A DNA stretch of 42,927 nucleotides from Prolixibacteraceae bacterium (GCA_019459525.1 JAIBEY010000057.1:1-42927), one strand, 5' to 3'. Positions 1 to 8,857 are shown, counted from the stretch's first letter. Notes: generated by a model not told the origin, from the letters alone. A program made the numbers and translations.

Positions 1-2097
1 CAAACCCTGAACAATAGACAATCCCAGTCCGGTGCCACCATACAACCGAGAGGTTCCGTGGCTCGCCTGCATAAACCGATTAAATATTTCAGCGTGTTTT
101 TCTTTGGGGATCCCAATACCGGTATCTGATACATAAAACTCCAACTCGCTGCTATTCTTTATATTACAACCAACTACTATTTTCCCCGAGAAAGTGAATT
201 TAAAGGCGTTGCCAACCAGATTAATAAGTACTTGCTTCAATTTAACCTGATCAATCATCACCTCAAGCGCTCTCGTATCAGCAGGAACCCTCAATTGAAA
301 TTGTACATTCTTTTTATTTATGCGCGTACGATATTCCTGAAAAAGCGTATCCATTTCAGTAAAAAGTACACTCATCCGGCAATCTTCAGGAGCATGAACG
401 ATTTGCCCCGATTCGATATGGGCAATATTCAAAATATCATCGATTATCTCAAGCAGGTCGTTTCCTCGTTGCTTTATAATATTGGTGAACTTATTAAGGC
501 TTTCCTGATCGTTGAAATATTCAGGCATCAGGTCGGCGAAACCGATTATGGCATTCATGGGAGTACGAATCTCATGGCTCATATTTTGGAGGAAAGCTGT
601 CTTTAGACGGTCGTTTTCTTCTGCTTTTTCTTTAGCACGAACCAGTTCCTGCTCAATTTTTTTGCGTTCGGTTATATTGCGGACGATGCCCTGAGTCCGA
701 CCATCGGCAAGCTTTCTCCCACTGATTTCTACCGGAAGTTTACTCCCATCTTTTCGGATCAGTATTCGTTCTGCCAAAACAACTTTTTCAGAAATAATAT
801 CTGATTTCTTCAACCGGCCACGCTTATCTTTGAAAATAAGGTCATCCAGACTAAACTTCAGCATTTCTTCTTTCGTATAGCCAAGCATTTCGCAAGCACT
901 TTCATTCACATCCAAATAGTTTCCATTCCCATCGAGAATAAAAATTCCATCGGAGGCCTGTTCGAATAAACTTCTGAATTTCGTTTCGCTTTCTTCAGCT
1001 TTTAGCCGCTCTTTAATTAGTTCGTTTTGCGTATTTTTAAGTTGGGAGATATCAATACAAACAGCCAGCACATCAATCAACCGGTCATCCTCATCATATA
1101 ATGGGTAGAAAGTCAGAATGGCAGAGAAAGCCTCGCCCGATTTCCGTGTCAGAATAATTTCTTCACGATGACTCAGCCCGGTTGTATCGAAATCGCCTTT
1201 CACGTGAGGAAAAAGATCGGCATGATTGGGTAATTCAAATAATTCCAAAGATTTTCCCAACACTTCACAGGCCATAATTCCAAACATTTTTTCGGCTCCG
1301 GGACTAAAACTCCTGACAATAAATTTTCTGGACAAATCAACTGTTATAAAAGCCACATCAATGGCGGCATTATAGACCGAACGAACCATCTGTTCATTAT
1401 TCGTCAATGCCCGCTCGATGATTTTCCGCTCATAAATTTCCCGTTTCAGATCCCTGTTGGATTTTATCAATTCAACGGTTCTTTCGTTAACTCGTTGGTC
1501 GAGTTCGTGGTTAAGCTGAATTAATTCGCCAAACATGAATATATTTTCGAGTCGTTCGGTAGCTAACTGTACCATTTGCTGTAAAAGCATCAGCAACCGG
1601 GGAAACGGACTTTCTGCTGGCGTGTTATCCAGAAAAACAAAATACAGGTTTGGAATTTTATTTGAATTGCAAGCGATTAATAAAGCGGTTTCAGCAGAAA
1701 AGTCATGTTCAGAAAACGAGCAGGAGAAACCATACCAATCAAACTGGGGTTTATCCATCATCAGGAATCCTTTATTAAAATTTGCTTCGTTAAAAATTCC
1801 CGGAAAAGAAATCTGGATATCCGTTTTTTTTATATCGGCAAAAGAGGCATGAAAACCTTTCAGCTCCATCCCATTCGGTGTTTGCTCTAAACAGGCACAA
1901 AACGGGATATGTTTCAGCATCGAGATACGTTCAAGTATTTGGTCAATAAGACTGGCTGAATCTTCGGTTTGATAGATAATTTCAGCCACTAATCCGTACA
2001 ACAAGGTATCTCCAACCCGTTCAGTTAAGACTGCATTTTCAGCTTCAAGTGTCCTAATTTTCGAGATCAGATCGTTATGTTCGCGCTGCATATTCAT
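1..2097 (-). CDS. PAS-domain sensor histidine kinase (C-terminus cut by window edge)
   Basis: Reading the minus strand from the ATG at 2097 gives about 699 uninterrupted codons running off the left edge. Residues 1-190 resemble a GAF-like sensor region, followed by a coiled coil (about 195-235) and two PAS domains (about 235-345 and 360-480). The HisKA H-box reads HEIRTPMN, with the phospho-accepting histidine near residue 508. The HATPase domain shows the N box (NLVGNAFKFT), the G1 box (DTGIGIPKE) and the G2 box (GGTGLGLSIV); the missing part is only the extreme C-terminus or any fused receiver. No transmembrane segment or signal peptide is visible, so it is probably a cytoplasmic sensor. 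No response regulator is adjacent in the window. Stimulus unknown. Confidence 0.93.
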   Translation of the reverse strand, partial: MNMQREHNDLISKIRTLEAENAVLTERVGDTLLYGLVAEIIYQTEDSASLIDQILERISMLKHIPFCACLEQTPNGMELKGFHASFADIKKTDIQISFPGIFNEANFNKGFLMMDKPQFDWYGFSCSFSEHDFSAETALLIACNSNKIPNLYFVFLDNTPAESPFPRLLMLLQQMVQLATERLENIFMFGELIQLNHELDQRVNERTVELIKSNRDLKREIYERKIIERALTNNEQMVRSVYNAAIDVAFITVDLSRKFIVRSFSPGAEKMFGIMACEVLGKSLELFELPNHADLFPHVKGDFDTTGLSHREEIILTRKSGEAFSAILTFYPLYDEDDRLIDVLAVCIDISQLKNTQNELIKERLKAEESETKFRSLFEQASDGIFILDGNGNYLDVNESACEMLGYTKEEMLKFSLDDLIFKDKRGRLKKSDIISEKVVLAERILIRKDGSKLPVEISGRKLADGRTQGIVRNITERKKIEQELVRAKEKAEENDRLKTAFLQNMSHEIRTPMNAIIGFADLMPEYFNDQESLNKFTNIIKQRGNDLLEIIDDILNIAHIESGQIVHAPEDCRMSVLFTEMDTLFQEYRTRINKKNVQFQLRVPADTRALEVMIDQVKLKQVLINLVGNAFKFTFSGKIVVGCNIKNSSELEFYVSDTGIGIPKEKHAEIFNRFMQASHGTSRLYGGTGLGLSIVQGL

Positions 2098-2307
2098 ATA
2101 AAATCGGGAAGATTTAAATCGATTTTAGCTTTTTTGAAAAGAAATAACTGGTTCATACCTGATTAAGCCAGCTACTGAACAAATCATTGGCGCTAAAGCT
2201 ATAAAAAAGAATCGAAATTATCAGCTAATCAGGGAAAAGGAATTTTATTGGCGGCTCAGATTATTTGCCATTAAATGCCATCTGATATTCTCATAAAAGA
2301 AGTTTGT

Positions 2308-2907
2308 TTACTTACCAACCGGGGTCTTACGAAGGAGTCCGGAAAATCGGGTAACCAAAAAGACAACTAAGGCAAAAGCAAGAACAACAAAAAAAATGGT
2401 TGAAAGTAAACTTTTGAGTACGGTAAAAAAACTGGTAATATGCACCAACAACCCTGAAATATGAGGATAACCGAACAGCATACCGATAACTCCAAAGTTT
2501 TCGAAATAATCGAATAACGCTGCTAAAAGCGGCAAAGTGCATAAATAGATGTATGGTGTTTTTAAGCTATTGAGTTTATTCAATACAAAGGACAAAACCA
2601 GACAATTTGCGATCCCTGACAGGAATGGGAATATCAAATCAAGGGAAATCTGCTGATAAAGATAGCTATTCCTTCCTTCTACCCCTAAATTGTCTAGTAA
2701 GGTTTTAGCATAATCGACAGTATAACCGAATGGAATACTATCAAAAATCTCCATTCCTCCAGTAAATCCCATGACTTTTGGAATGGTTAGTAACAGCATC
2801 AATAAGTAAATCGTATAGGCTGGAATAAAAAAAGCGATTGCCGTTTTGCCATCAACATTCCGGTACAGGTATTCTTTGAAATAAAATTTATACTTAAGTA
2901 ATCGCAT
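2308..2907 (-). CDS. Hypothetical polytopic membrane protein, 199 aa
   Basis: A 199-residue protein I cannot assign to a named family. It has a basic N-terminus (MRLLKYKFYFKEYLYR) and about four hydrophobic segments: roughly residues 24-46, 88-112, 118-135 and 160-188. The stretch LLAALFDYFENFGVIG, with acidic residues at the end of a membrane helix, resembles a motif in uncharacterised small membrane proteins. It stands alone: the histidine kinase start is 210 bp downstream and the GH3 gene ends 180 bp upstream behind a terminator. The start at 2907 is an ATG directly before the basic segment; no clear promoter was found in the AT-rich upstream 120 bp. Confidence 0.8.
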   Translation of the reverse strand: MRLLKYKFYFKEYLYRNVDGKTAIAFFIPAYTIYLLMLLLTIPKVMGFTGGMEIFDSIPFGYTVDYAKTLLDNLGVEGRNSYLYQQISLDLIFPFLSGIANCLVLSFVLNKLNSLKTPYIYLCTLPLLAALFDYFENFGVIGMLFGYPHISGLLVHITSFFTVLKSLLSTIFFVVLAFALVVFLVTRFSGLLRKTPVGK

Positions 2908-3088
2908 TTCTAATTTTACTGAATTGAATATAATACGCTTAAATCTTATTTTTTCTAATTATACAGCATTTTTATTAGAAAACAGCGCAATTTAATAATT
3001 CTATTCAATATAACTATAACCGGCAAAAATAAAAAAGAAGGAGGCAATGAGCAACTCAGCCTCCTTCTCCTGAAATTTTTCGAAAAGC
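2908..3088. other. AT-rich spacer with terminator of the GH3 gene
   Basis: Non-coding spacer between two minus-strand genes. The only feature visible is the terminator at 3030-3068; the remainder is AT-rich leader for the membrane-protein gene. Confidence 0.6.
3030..3068 (-). terminator. Intrinsic terminator of the GH3 gene
   Basis: On the minus strand a perfect 10-bp stem AGAAGGAGGC/GCCTCCTTCT (arms at 3036-3045 and 3059-3068), with an extra TGAG/CTCA pairing inside the loop, runs into a T-rich tract (TTTTTTATTTTT). It lies 20 bp after the stop codon of the beta-glucosidase gene. Confidence 0.88.
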
Positions 3089-5374
3089 TTATTTCAATTT
3101 AAATGTAGTTTTTAACCCTTCAACCGAATTGGGTCCTACCCAAAGTTGAAAATCTCCGGGTTCGGCTTGAAACTGGTTGCTGGCTCCCCAAAATGCAAGA
3201 TCATTCTCTGTAAGTTCAAAACTCACCACTTTCGATTCACCGGGATTCAGCCATATTTTGTCAAATGCTTTCAATTCTTTTACTGGCCGTGTTATGCTTC
3301 CAACCAAATCGCGGATATAAAGCTGAACAACCTCCTGCCCTTTCACCTTTCCGGTATTTTTCACGGTGACTGATACATTAAGCTTACCACCTTTTGACAT
3401 CTCAGAAGAACTGATTTTCAGGTCGGAGTATGTAAAAGTAGTATAGCTCAGGCCATAGCCAAAAGGAAATAAAGCGCTGTTTGGAGCGTCGGTATAATGC
3501 GACCAAAATACATTTCCTTCACCATCAGAAGGACGGCCTGTACTTTTATGATTATAATAAATTGGAACCTGCCCGACAGTCTGCGGAAATGAAACCGGCA
3601 ATTTTCCGGCCGGATTATAATCACCAAAAAGCACGTCAGCAATACCATTTCCGGCTTCCGAACCCAAATGCCAGGCTTCAACAATTGAAGGCACATTTCC
3701 GGCCATCCAACTGATATCCATTGGGCGGCCATTCATAAGTACTACCACCACATTTTTATTTACTGCATAAACGGCTTCAAGCAATTCCTGCTGAAGTCCC
3801 TTCATCCGGATATCGGTCTGGCTACGGCCCTCGCCGGTCTGGAAACAGTTTTCACCCAAAGCCAATACTACCACGTCAGCAGTTTTTGCAACTTTTACAG
3901 CCTCTTCAATTCCAGATTTATCGGTTGTATTAAATTTCAAATGAACCGTGAATTTACTTTCGCCAACTACGAAGGCCGGACCTTTGGCATAAACAAGATT
4001 AGCAGGAGAAGAAACCGCATTTTGCATTCCTTCAAGCAATGAAACGGCAGAACCGGTGATGGCTTTCGCCCTCCAGCTACCAAGTGGAACGTCTTTATCA
4101 GCAGCAAGTTCCCCGATCAGTGCTATTTTCTGGCCTTCTTTTTTCAGGGGCAACAATTGTTTTTCATTTTTCAGCAAAACAATGCTCTTCCGGGCAGCTT
4201 CCCGCGCTACCTGAAGGTTCTCACGACTTAGGATCAAGGTCTTTTCCTTATTTTCATCGCAATATTTGTATGGATCGTCAAACAAACCCAACTGAAATTT
4301 CACCCGCAATACCCGGCGAACTGCATCATCAACCAGCTTGATATCAACGATTCCTTCTTCAACAAGCGTTTTCAGGTTCGGAACGTAACAATTACCTTCC
4401 ATATCCATGTCGGAACCTGCTGTAATAGCCAGTCTTGCTGCATCTTTTCGGTCGGCGGCCACACCGTGAACCAACAATTCACCAACCGAATTCCAATCGG
4501 AAACAACAAAACCATTAAAACCCCACTCCCCTTTCAGTATATCGCGTAGCAAATGTGCATTTGCAGTGGCGGGAGTACCGCCTATCTCGTTGAAGGCATT
4601 CATAAAAGTTACGGCGCCCGCATCGGCAGCAGCTTTAAATGGAGGCAAAACGACATTCCGAAGCGTACTTTCACTGATATCAACAGTATTGTAATCGCGA
4701 CCGGATTCAATAAAACCATAAGCAGCAAAATGTTTCACACAGGCCGCTATGGTGTTATTGGCACTCAAATCGTCGCCCTGAAATCCCTTTACCCTGGCAG
4801 CAGCAAACAAGGATCCGAGATAGGGATCTTCTCCTGAGCCCTCCATGATTCTTCCCCAGCGGGCATCACGGGCAATATCAACCATCGGGGCAAACGTCCA
4901 GTGCAGGCCGGCCGCCGCTGATTCAACTGCAGCAACACGCGAAGATTGACGCGCCAGTTCGGGTTCCCAACTGGCAGCCTCGGCCAAAGGAATCGGGAAC
5001 ATGGTTTGATAACCATGAATAACATCGTACCCAAATATCATCGGAATTTTTAAACGGCTGTTTTCAACCGCCAGCGTTTGAGCTTTCCTGGTAGCCTCAG
5101 CTCCCGTTACATTTAAAATGGAACCAACCAGGCCACTTTTAATCATTTCGAGCATTTGCTGCTCATTATTTCCCTGAGGCGCCGGGCCTGTCATTTCCCA
5201 GCGGCTGGTAAACTGATTTAACTGCCCCATCTTTTCATCGATGGTCATTTCTGTGAGTAGTTTGGTAATCTTTGTTTCAATCTCAACATCCAGTTTACCC
5301 GTTGATTTCGGTTCGGATTTAAAAGAAAAAAGGGCACAGCCCATCATCATAAACAGTAATAATTTTTTTCTCAT
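3089..5374 (-). CDS. bglX: Glycoside hydrolase family 3 beta-glucosidase (BglX-like), exported
   Basis: A 761-residue GH3 enzyme that removes terminal beta-linked glucose (or xylose) from oligosaccharides in the periplasm. The N-terminal barrel carries the GH3 signatures KHFAAYG (about residue 214) and FVVSDWNS, whose Asp (about 293) is the expected nucleophile. The alpha/beta sandwich domain (about 380-600) and a C-terminal fibronectin-III-like domain (about 660-760) follow in usual order, and the length matches BglX. The start at 5374 (MRKKLLLFMMMGC) gives a signal peptide, perhaps a lipoprotein with Cys13; an in-frame ATG at 5395 would bury that signal and lies only about 7 nt from the predicted transcription start. 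It is monocistronic, with its own promoter and terminator, away from the uronate locus. Exact substrate unknown. Confidence 0.93.
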   Translation of the reverse strand: MRKKLLLFMMMGCALFSFKSEPKSTGKLDVEIETKITKLLTEMTIDEKMGQLNQFTSRWEMTGPAPQGNNEQQMLEMIKSGLVGSILNVTGAEATRKAQTLAVENSRLKIPMIFGYDVIHGYQTMFPIPLAEAASWEPELARQSSRVAAVESAAAGLHWTFAPMVDIARDARWGRIMEGSGEDPYLGSLFAAARVKGFQGDDLSANNTIAACVKHFAAYGFIESGRDYNTVDISESTLRNVVLPPFKAAADAGAVTFMNAFNEIGGTPATANAHLLRDILKGEWGFNGFVVSDWNSVGELLVHGVAADRKDAARLAITAGSDMDMEGNCYVPNLKTLVEEGIVDIKLVDDAVRRVLRVKFQLGLFDDPYKYCDENKEKTLILSRENLQVAREAARKSIVLLKNEKQLLPLKKEGQKIALIGELAADKDVPLGSWRAKAITGSAVSLLEGMQNAVSSPANLVYAKGPAFVVGESKFTVHLKFNTTDKSGIEEAVKVAKTADVVVLALGENCFQTGEGRSQTDIRMKGLQQELLEAVYAVNKNVVVVLMNGRPMDISWMAGNVPSIVEAWHLGSEAGNGIADVLFGDYNPAGKLPVSFPQTVGQVPIYYNHKSTGRPSDGEGNVFWSHYTDAPNSALFPFGYGLSYTTFTYSDLKISSSEMSKGGKLNVSVTVKNTGKVKGQEVVQLYIRDLVGSITRPVKELKAFDKIWLNPGESKVVSFELTENDLAFWGASNQFQAEPGDFQLWVGPNSVEGLKTTFKLK

Positions 5375-5408
5375 TTTATGAAAGTTTAAATACATAGCGT
5401 GATATTGT

Positions 5409-5416
5409 CAAAAATA
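5409..5416 (-). promoter_or_regulatory. Predicted -7 box for the GH3 gene
   Basis: On the minus strand the sequence is TATTTTTG, a perfect match to the Bacteroidetes -7 consensus TAnnTTTG, 35 bp before the chosen ATG at 5374. I see no convincing TTG at the usual -33 distance. It places transcription start near 5402, which argues against the alternative start at 5395. Confidence 0.5.
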
Positions 5417-5625
5417 CACATTAATTGTAATCCGATTGGCCATCTGAAACCCTACAACAAAACAAACAACACACAAAAAACTAATAACAAACAACTTAGA
5501 ATACAAACAATGAAATATTTGTGTATTTTTTTCAGGATGTTTGGCATCAAATATTCGATCAAAGTCGCTTATTTCTATGAATTCTTAATGTTACAGCATA
5601 CATTATTTAAGAATAGCTTAACACC

Positions 5626-5651
5626 TTTTCGTCAGGTACACTCTATCTTTG
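5626..5651 (+). promoter_or_regulatory. Predicted promoter of a short RNA
   Basis: TATCTTTG at 5644-5651 is a perfect TAnnTTTG -7 box. The upstream -33 element is weak (TTTTCG at 5626). Transcription would begin near 5656-5660 and meet the terminator at 5723-5763, with no start codon and reading frame of use between them. Confidence 0.55.
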
Positions 5652-5655
5652 TAAC

Positions 5656-5763
5656 GTTATCACATTTCATAAGTTAGGTTTGATTAGTTTTATTGGTTTA
5701 GTTAGTTTAGTTAGGTTTAGAGAAAGGGTAGATTAGAGAATCTATCCTTTTTTCTTTTTTTGT
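5656..5763 (+). ncRNA. Candidate ~100-nt small RNA or attenuated leader with cytosine-free tract
   Basis: Between the -7 box at 5644-5651 and the terminator ending near 5763 lies a short unit that encodes no protein I can see. From 5669 to 5741 there are 73 nt without a single cytosine, rich in GTTTAG/GTTAG-like repeats, so the transcript body would be largely unstructured apart from the 3' hairpin. It could be a stand-alone small RNA, or a leader whose terminator must be read through to reach the sugar-transferase gene about 500 bp downstream. I do not recognise a known RNA family. The promoter and terminator are seen; the RNA itself is inferred. Confidence 0.5.
5723..5763 (+). terminator. 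Strong intrinsic terminator
   Basis: A 12-bp stem (5723-5734 with 5739-5750; one G-U pair) closed by an AGAG tetraloop is followed by TTTCTTTTTTTG. No coding gene on the plus strand ends here, so it must terminate or attenuate a non-coding transcript. Confidence 0.85.
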
Positions 5764-5988
5764 ATATCTTAAACCTAATGGGACTTTTGTTCTTAAAATC
5801 TAGTGATTTGTTGTCATTTGAACTACAATAAATGAATACCACTGATACTTTAATGACTCTTTTGAAAATTAGGTATCTTATCGGGTACACATATTCTTTT
5901 TACACTTTCGTGATTTGCTTCCCCAAATCTTTTTTTGTCAGAATTTCCTGAATCGTTGACAATACCAGAAATAATTGCATTTTTTATA

Positions 5989-5996
5989 TAAATTTG
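5989..5996 (+). promoter_or_regulatory. Predicted -7 box upstream of the sugar-transferase region
   Basis: TAAATTTG matches TAnnTTTG exactly. It lies 37 bp before the small degenerate reading frame at 6033 and 272 bp before the sugar transferase. No clear -33 TTG at 19-20 bp. It may have served the small gene and now drive the transferase. Confidence 0.4.
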
Positions 5997-6032
5997 GTCA
6001 ACGGTAAATAAACACGATACTGCACTCTCACT

Positions 6033-6254
6033 ATGAGAAAAACATTTATTGTGAACGACAATTCTTCAGCCCAAAATTTACTTGTTCAGTTTTTAAGCCA
6101 TCTGTTGAAACGAAAAATAGTCTCATAATTGTTTTGAGTTATGGAAACAGGTCTATCGGACTCAATACCTGAACCCTGGTGCTGAAGATTAAATCGTAAA
6201 ACTGTTTATTCCTGAAGAGTTGTTCAACCGTGTCGAGAAAATTTCACTTAGCTA
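6033..6254 (+). pseudogene. Possible remnant of a small protein gene
   Basis: An ATG at 6033 opens a 31-codon frame (MRKTFIVNDNSSAQ... ending KRKIVS) behind a consensus -7 box. About 80 bp further on, a second open segment ends KLFIPEELFNRVEKISLS before a stop at about 6254, shortly before the sugar transferase. Together the pieces look like the two ends of a roughly 70-residue protein whose middle has been broken by stops and frame changes. I do not recognise a family; the call rests only on composition and position and may be chance. Confidence 0.25.
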
Positions 6255-6267
6255 AACTATTATTCTT

Positions 6268-7440
6268 ATGGAAACTATCAATCTGGCCAAATTAAAGATT
6301 CTACATGTTGGGGTTGATCCAGAATTTATTTCTCCGGTAACTTTCGAAGGCTACAAAGTTGAAATTCATACCACCGACAATCCGTTTTCTGCAAGTCAGT
6401 GGATTGCGGAAAACGGACTGCCGGATGGAGTACTCTGCGAAAGCAAACTTACGGGCGACAATGGATTTGATTTTTTTGATTTCTGGGTAGATCAATTTGA
6501 TGCGGAGAAAAAAGTCCCCTTTTTCATCCTTGACGATGAAAAGAATCAGGAAACACTCATAAAAGCGCAGGAAAAGGGAATCAATGAGGTTTATATCAAA
6601 CCAACCCCAATAGAAACAATTATCAGTCGTATCCTGACTCTGAAAAAAAATGATCCCGGAACAAATGTAGCCGGGATTTCAAGATCAATTTCATATACTT
6701 CGTATGAAACACCATTTTTCAAACGAACATTTGATATTGTTTCTGCTTCCATTGGGCTGTTGTTGCTTTCTCCGTTGCTTCTTATTTTTATCATTGCAAT
6801 CAGGCTCGAATCAAAGGGAAAAGCATTCTATATCACAAAACGAGTAGGTTCGGGATACAACGTATTCGACTTTTACAAATTACGATCGATGTACACCAAC
6901 GCTGACAAGCGTTTACAAGAACTCTCCCATCTGAACCAATACCTGAAAGAAGCCCACCCTTCAACTTCGGGAAAACATTCGTTGCACGAAAAACCGGGTT
7001 GGCATCAATCGCAGGGAGAAGCAACGGAGGAGGCCGGAACCCTGAAAATGAATTCAGAAAACGCATCAGTAAGATTCGAAAACGATCCGCGTCACACCAA
7101 AATTGGTCATATCATTTGGAAATCAGGAATTGACCGCTGGCCGCAACTAATAAACGTACTGAAGGGAGACATGTCGTTTGTTGGGAACCGCCCTCTTCCG
7201 GTGTATGAAGCGGAATTGCTTACAACCAGTGATTGGAAAAAACGATTATATGCCCCGGCTGGAATGACCGGACTTTGGAAAATCGAAGTTCGCAGAAAGT
7301 ATAAAGCCATGTCGTCTGAAGCACGTAAAGACCTCGATAATAAATATGCTGAGATTGCGAAAAAAAACCATTCGTTTTGGGACGATATGTGGATCATTTT
7401 CAGAACCATTCCGGCAATATTTCAGAAGAAAAATGTGTAA
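6268..7440 (+). CDS. Sugar-1-phosphate transferase with N-terminal pseudo-receiver domain
   Basis: A 390-residue member of the bacterial sugar transferase family (PF02397 type), which moves a sugar-1-phosphate onto undecaprenyl phosphate to start exopolysaccharide or O-antigen units. The transferase half begins with a basic/hydrophobic membrane segment (about 150-178), then KLRSMYTNADKR and the conserved core GDMSFVGNRPLP (about 303-314). A low-complexity insertion of about 50 residues (about 222-272) interrupts the usual spacing. Residues 10-130 have a response-regulator receiver layout, but the phospho-acceptor Asp position is Glu58 (GVLCESKLTG) and the beta-1 acidic pair is missing, while the beta-5 Lys111-Pro is kept. 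The domain is therefore probably a non-phosphorylatable regulator. No glycosyltransferases or Wzx/Wzy genes lie beside it. Substrate unknown. Confidence 0.9.
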   Translation: METINLAKLKILHVGVDPEFISPVTFEGYKVEIHTTDNPFSASQWIAENGLPDGVLCESKLTGDNGFDFFDFWVDQFDAEKKVPFFILDDEKNQETLIKAQEKGINEVYIKPTPIETIISRILTLKKNDPGTNVAGISRSISYTSYETPFFKRTFDIVSASIGLLLLSPLLLIFIIAIRLESKGKAFYITKRVGSGYNVFDFYKLRSMYTNADKRLQELSHLNQYLKEAHPSTSGKHSLHEKPGWHQSQGEATEEAGTLKMNSENASVRFENDPRHTKIGHIIWKSGIDRWPQLINVLKGDMSFVGNRPLPVYEAELLTTSDWKKRLYAPAGMTGLWKIEVRRKYKAMSSEARKDLDNKYAEIAKKNHSFWDDMWIIFRTIPAIFQKKNV

Positions 7441-7489
7441 TTCCGAAGTATTTTAAAAGGATATAAAATACCGAAACGAAAATGAACCC

Positions 7490-8161
7490 ATGAATTGGCA
7501 GAAATCCGGCAATATTGACGAAATAACCTGCGAAGATCATTTGCTGATTGTCTATGGAACCAACTCGTTAGCCCGCGACTTCCCCCTTTCCGGGATACTC
7601 GAACCGGAAGAACTGATCTATTCGGAACGACTTAAAGGTCCGGGGCAAAAAGACACCTGGTTATCATGCCGGGCAGCATTACGGTTAATACTGGCTTCGT
7701 TCCTGTCCACAAATCCGCAAATCATTAAATTAAAAAAAGGGCGATTTGGAAAACTACACATACCGGGCAGCAACCTGTTTTTTAATGTCAGCCACTCGAA
7801 TAGCTCCTTTATGCTAGGATTTAATCACCTCGGACGAATTGGGGTTGATATAGAAAAGCTTAGCGGAAGAGAAGAATTACCCTCACTAATTAGCTACGCT
7901 TTTTCGGCCGAAGAAGCAGATTATTGCAGCAGGGGCATTTTACCCGAACGATTTACTGAAGTCTGGACACTGAAAGAAGCTTTCCTGAAAGCAGTTGGTG
8001 TTGGTTTGGTAGATGAGTTACCTGCAATTACAGCAAAGGGGAACAACAACTACATCAATAGGTTAGCATTAAATCAAGAATCATTTCTGTGCCCCAATGG
8101 AGAAACCGGAAGTATTGTTTATAAAAAGAATCAGCCAATTAAGCGTATTTGGCTGACCTAA
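7490..8161 (+). CDS. 4'-phosphopantetheinyl transferase (Sfp-type)
   Basis: A 223-residue Sfp/AcpT-type enzyme that transfers the phosphopantetheine arm of CoA to a conserved serine of acyl- or peptidyl-carrier proteins. The Mg-binding motif reads GVDIEKL (Asp120, Glu122) and the second signature reads WTLKEAFLKAVG (Trp159, Lys162, Glu163, Lys167); NVSHS at 99-103 is also typical. It starts at the ATG 49 bp after the sugar transferase on the same strand, so co-transcription is likely but a functional link is not obvious. No carrier protein or polyketide/peptide synthase is in the window; it may serve fatty-acid carrier protein or a distant cluster. Confidence 0.9.
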   Translation: MNWQKSGNIDEITCEDHLLIVYGTNSLARDFPLSGILEPEELIYSERLKGPGQKDTWLSCRAALRLILASFLSTNPQIIKLKKGRFGKLHIPGSNLFFNVSHSNSSFMLGFNHLGRIGVDIEKLSGREELPSLISYAFSAEEADYCSRGILPERFTEVWTLKEAFLKAVGVGLVDELPAITAKGNNNYINRLALNQESFLCPNGETGSIVYKKNQPIKRIWLT

Positions 8162-8209
8162 AATCCATCGATGAAACTTTGGATAATCTTTTTCAAACGA
8201 TACTATCGC

Positions 8210-8773
8210 CTATTTACATTCCTGGTAACAAAAACAATGGGTTAAATGATCGTTAACCATGCCGGTTGCCTGCATGTGTGCATACACAATTGTTGAACCC
8301 ACAAATTTAAACCCACGCCGCCGTAAATCATCGCTTATTAAATCAGAAAGTTCTGTTTTTGCTGGTAAATCAGAAGGTTTCGTCCAACAGTTCTGTATGG
8401 GTTTGTAATTCACAAACGACCAAATATATCGGTCAAAGCTACCAAATTCGGCAACAACGTTCAGGAAACATTTGGCATTGTTAATACTGGCTTCAATCTT
8501 TTGCCTGTTGCGGATAATAGCCGGATTCGACATCAGTTCCAGCACTTTTTGCTGATCGTAAGCCGCAACTTTCTGTACATCGAAATGGTCAAAAGCCAAA
8601 CGGAAAGCTTCCCGTTTTTTCAAAATGGTCAGCCAACTTAATCCAGCCTGCATTCCTTCCATAATCAGGAACTCAAATAATTTCTGATCATCATGCAAAG
8701 GCTTCCCCCATTCTTCATCGTGATATTTCGCCATTAGCTCATTTTTCTGAGCCCATTCACACCGGTTTTCCAT
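8210..8773 (-). CDS. tag: DNA-3-methyladenine glycosylase I
   Basis: A 187-residue Tag-family glycosylase that excises 3-methyladenine from alkylated DNA, starting base-excision repair. The N-terminus CEWAQKNELMAKYHDEEWG is diagnostic. The structural zinc site of the family is complete: Cys5, His18, and near the C-terminus His176 and Cys180 in NDHLTHCFC. GLSWLTILKKR forms part of the helix-hairpin core. Length equals that of the E. coli enzyme. Convergent with the phosphopantetheinyl transferase and divergent from the TPR gene; no operon partner and no Ada-type regulator nearby. Confidence 0.96.
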   Translation of the reverse strand: MENRCEWAQKNELMAKYHDEEWGKPLHDDQKLFEFLIMEGMQAGLSWLTILKKREAFRLAFDHFDVQKVAAYDQQKVLELMSNPAIIRNRQKIEASINNAKCFLNVVAEFGSFDRYIWSFVNYKPIQNCWTKPSDLPAKTELSDLISDDLRRRGFKFVGSTIVYAHMQATGMVNDHLTHCFCYQECK

Positions 8774-8849
8774 ACTGAAAGCGTTATTCTGTTAAGAATT
8801 CAAAAAATATTAAAAATAAACGAAATATAAGGCAATCCGCCTAAAATAT

Positions 8850-8857
8850 TATTTTTG
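8850..8857 (+). promoter_or_regulatory. Predicted -7 box of the TPR gene (decides its start)
   Basis: TATTTTTG matches TAnnTTTG exactly. An in-frame TTG at 8855 falls inside this box and so cannot be the translation start; the ATG at 8879, directly before the signal peptide, is preferred and leaves a leader of about 15 nt. Confidence 0.5.

Noticed and set aside
5399-5677. Open frame of 92 codons on the plus strand
   Set aside because: It covers the GH3 promoter region, has low-complexity Asn/Lys/Thr composition, overlaps the predicted small-RNA promoter and shows no domain or signal.
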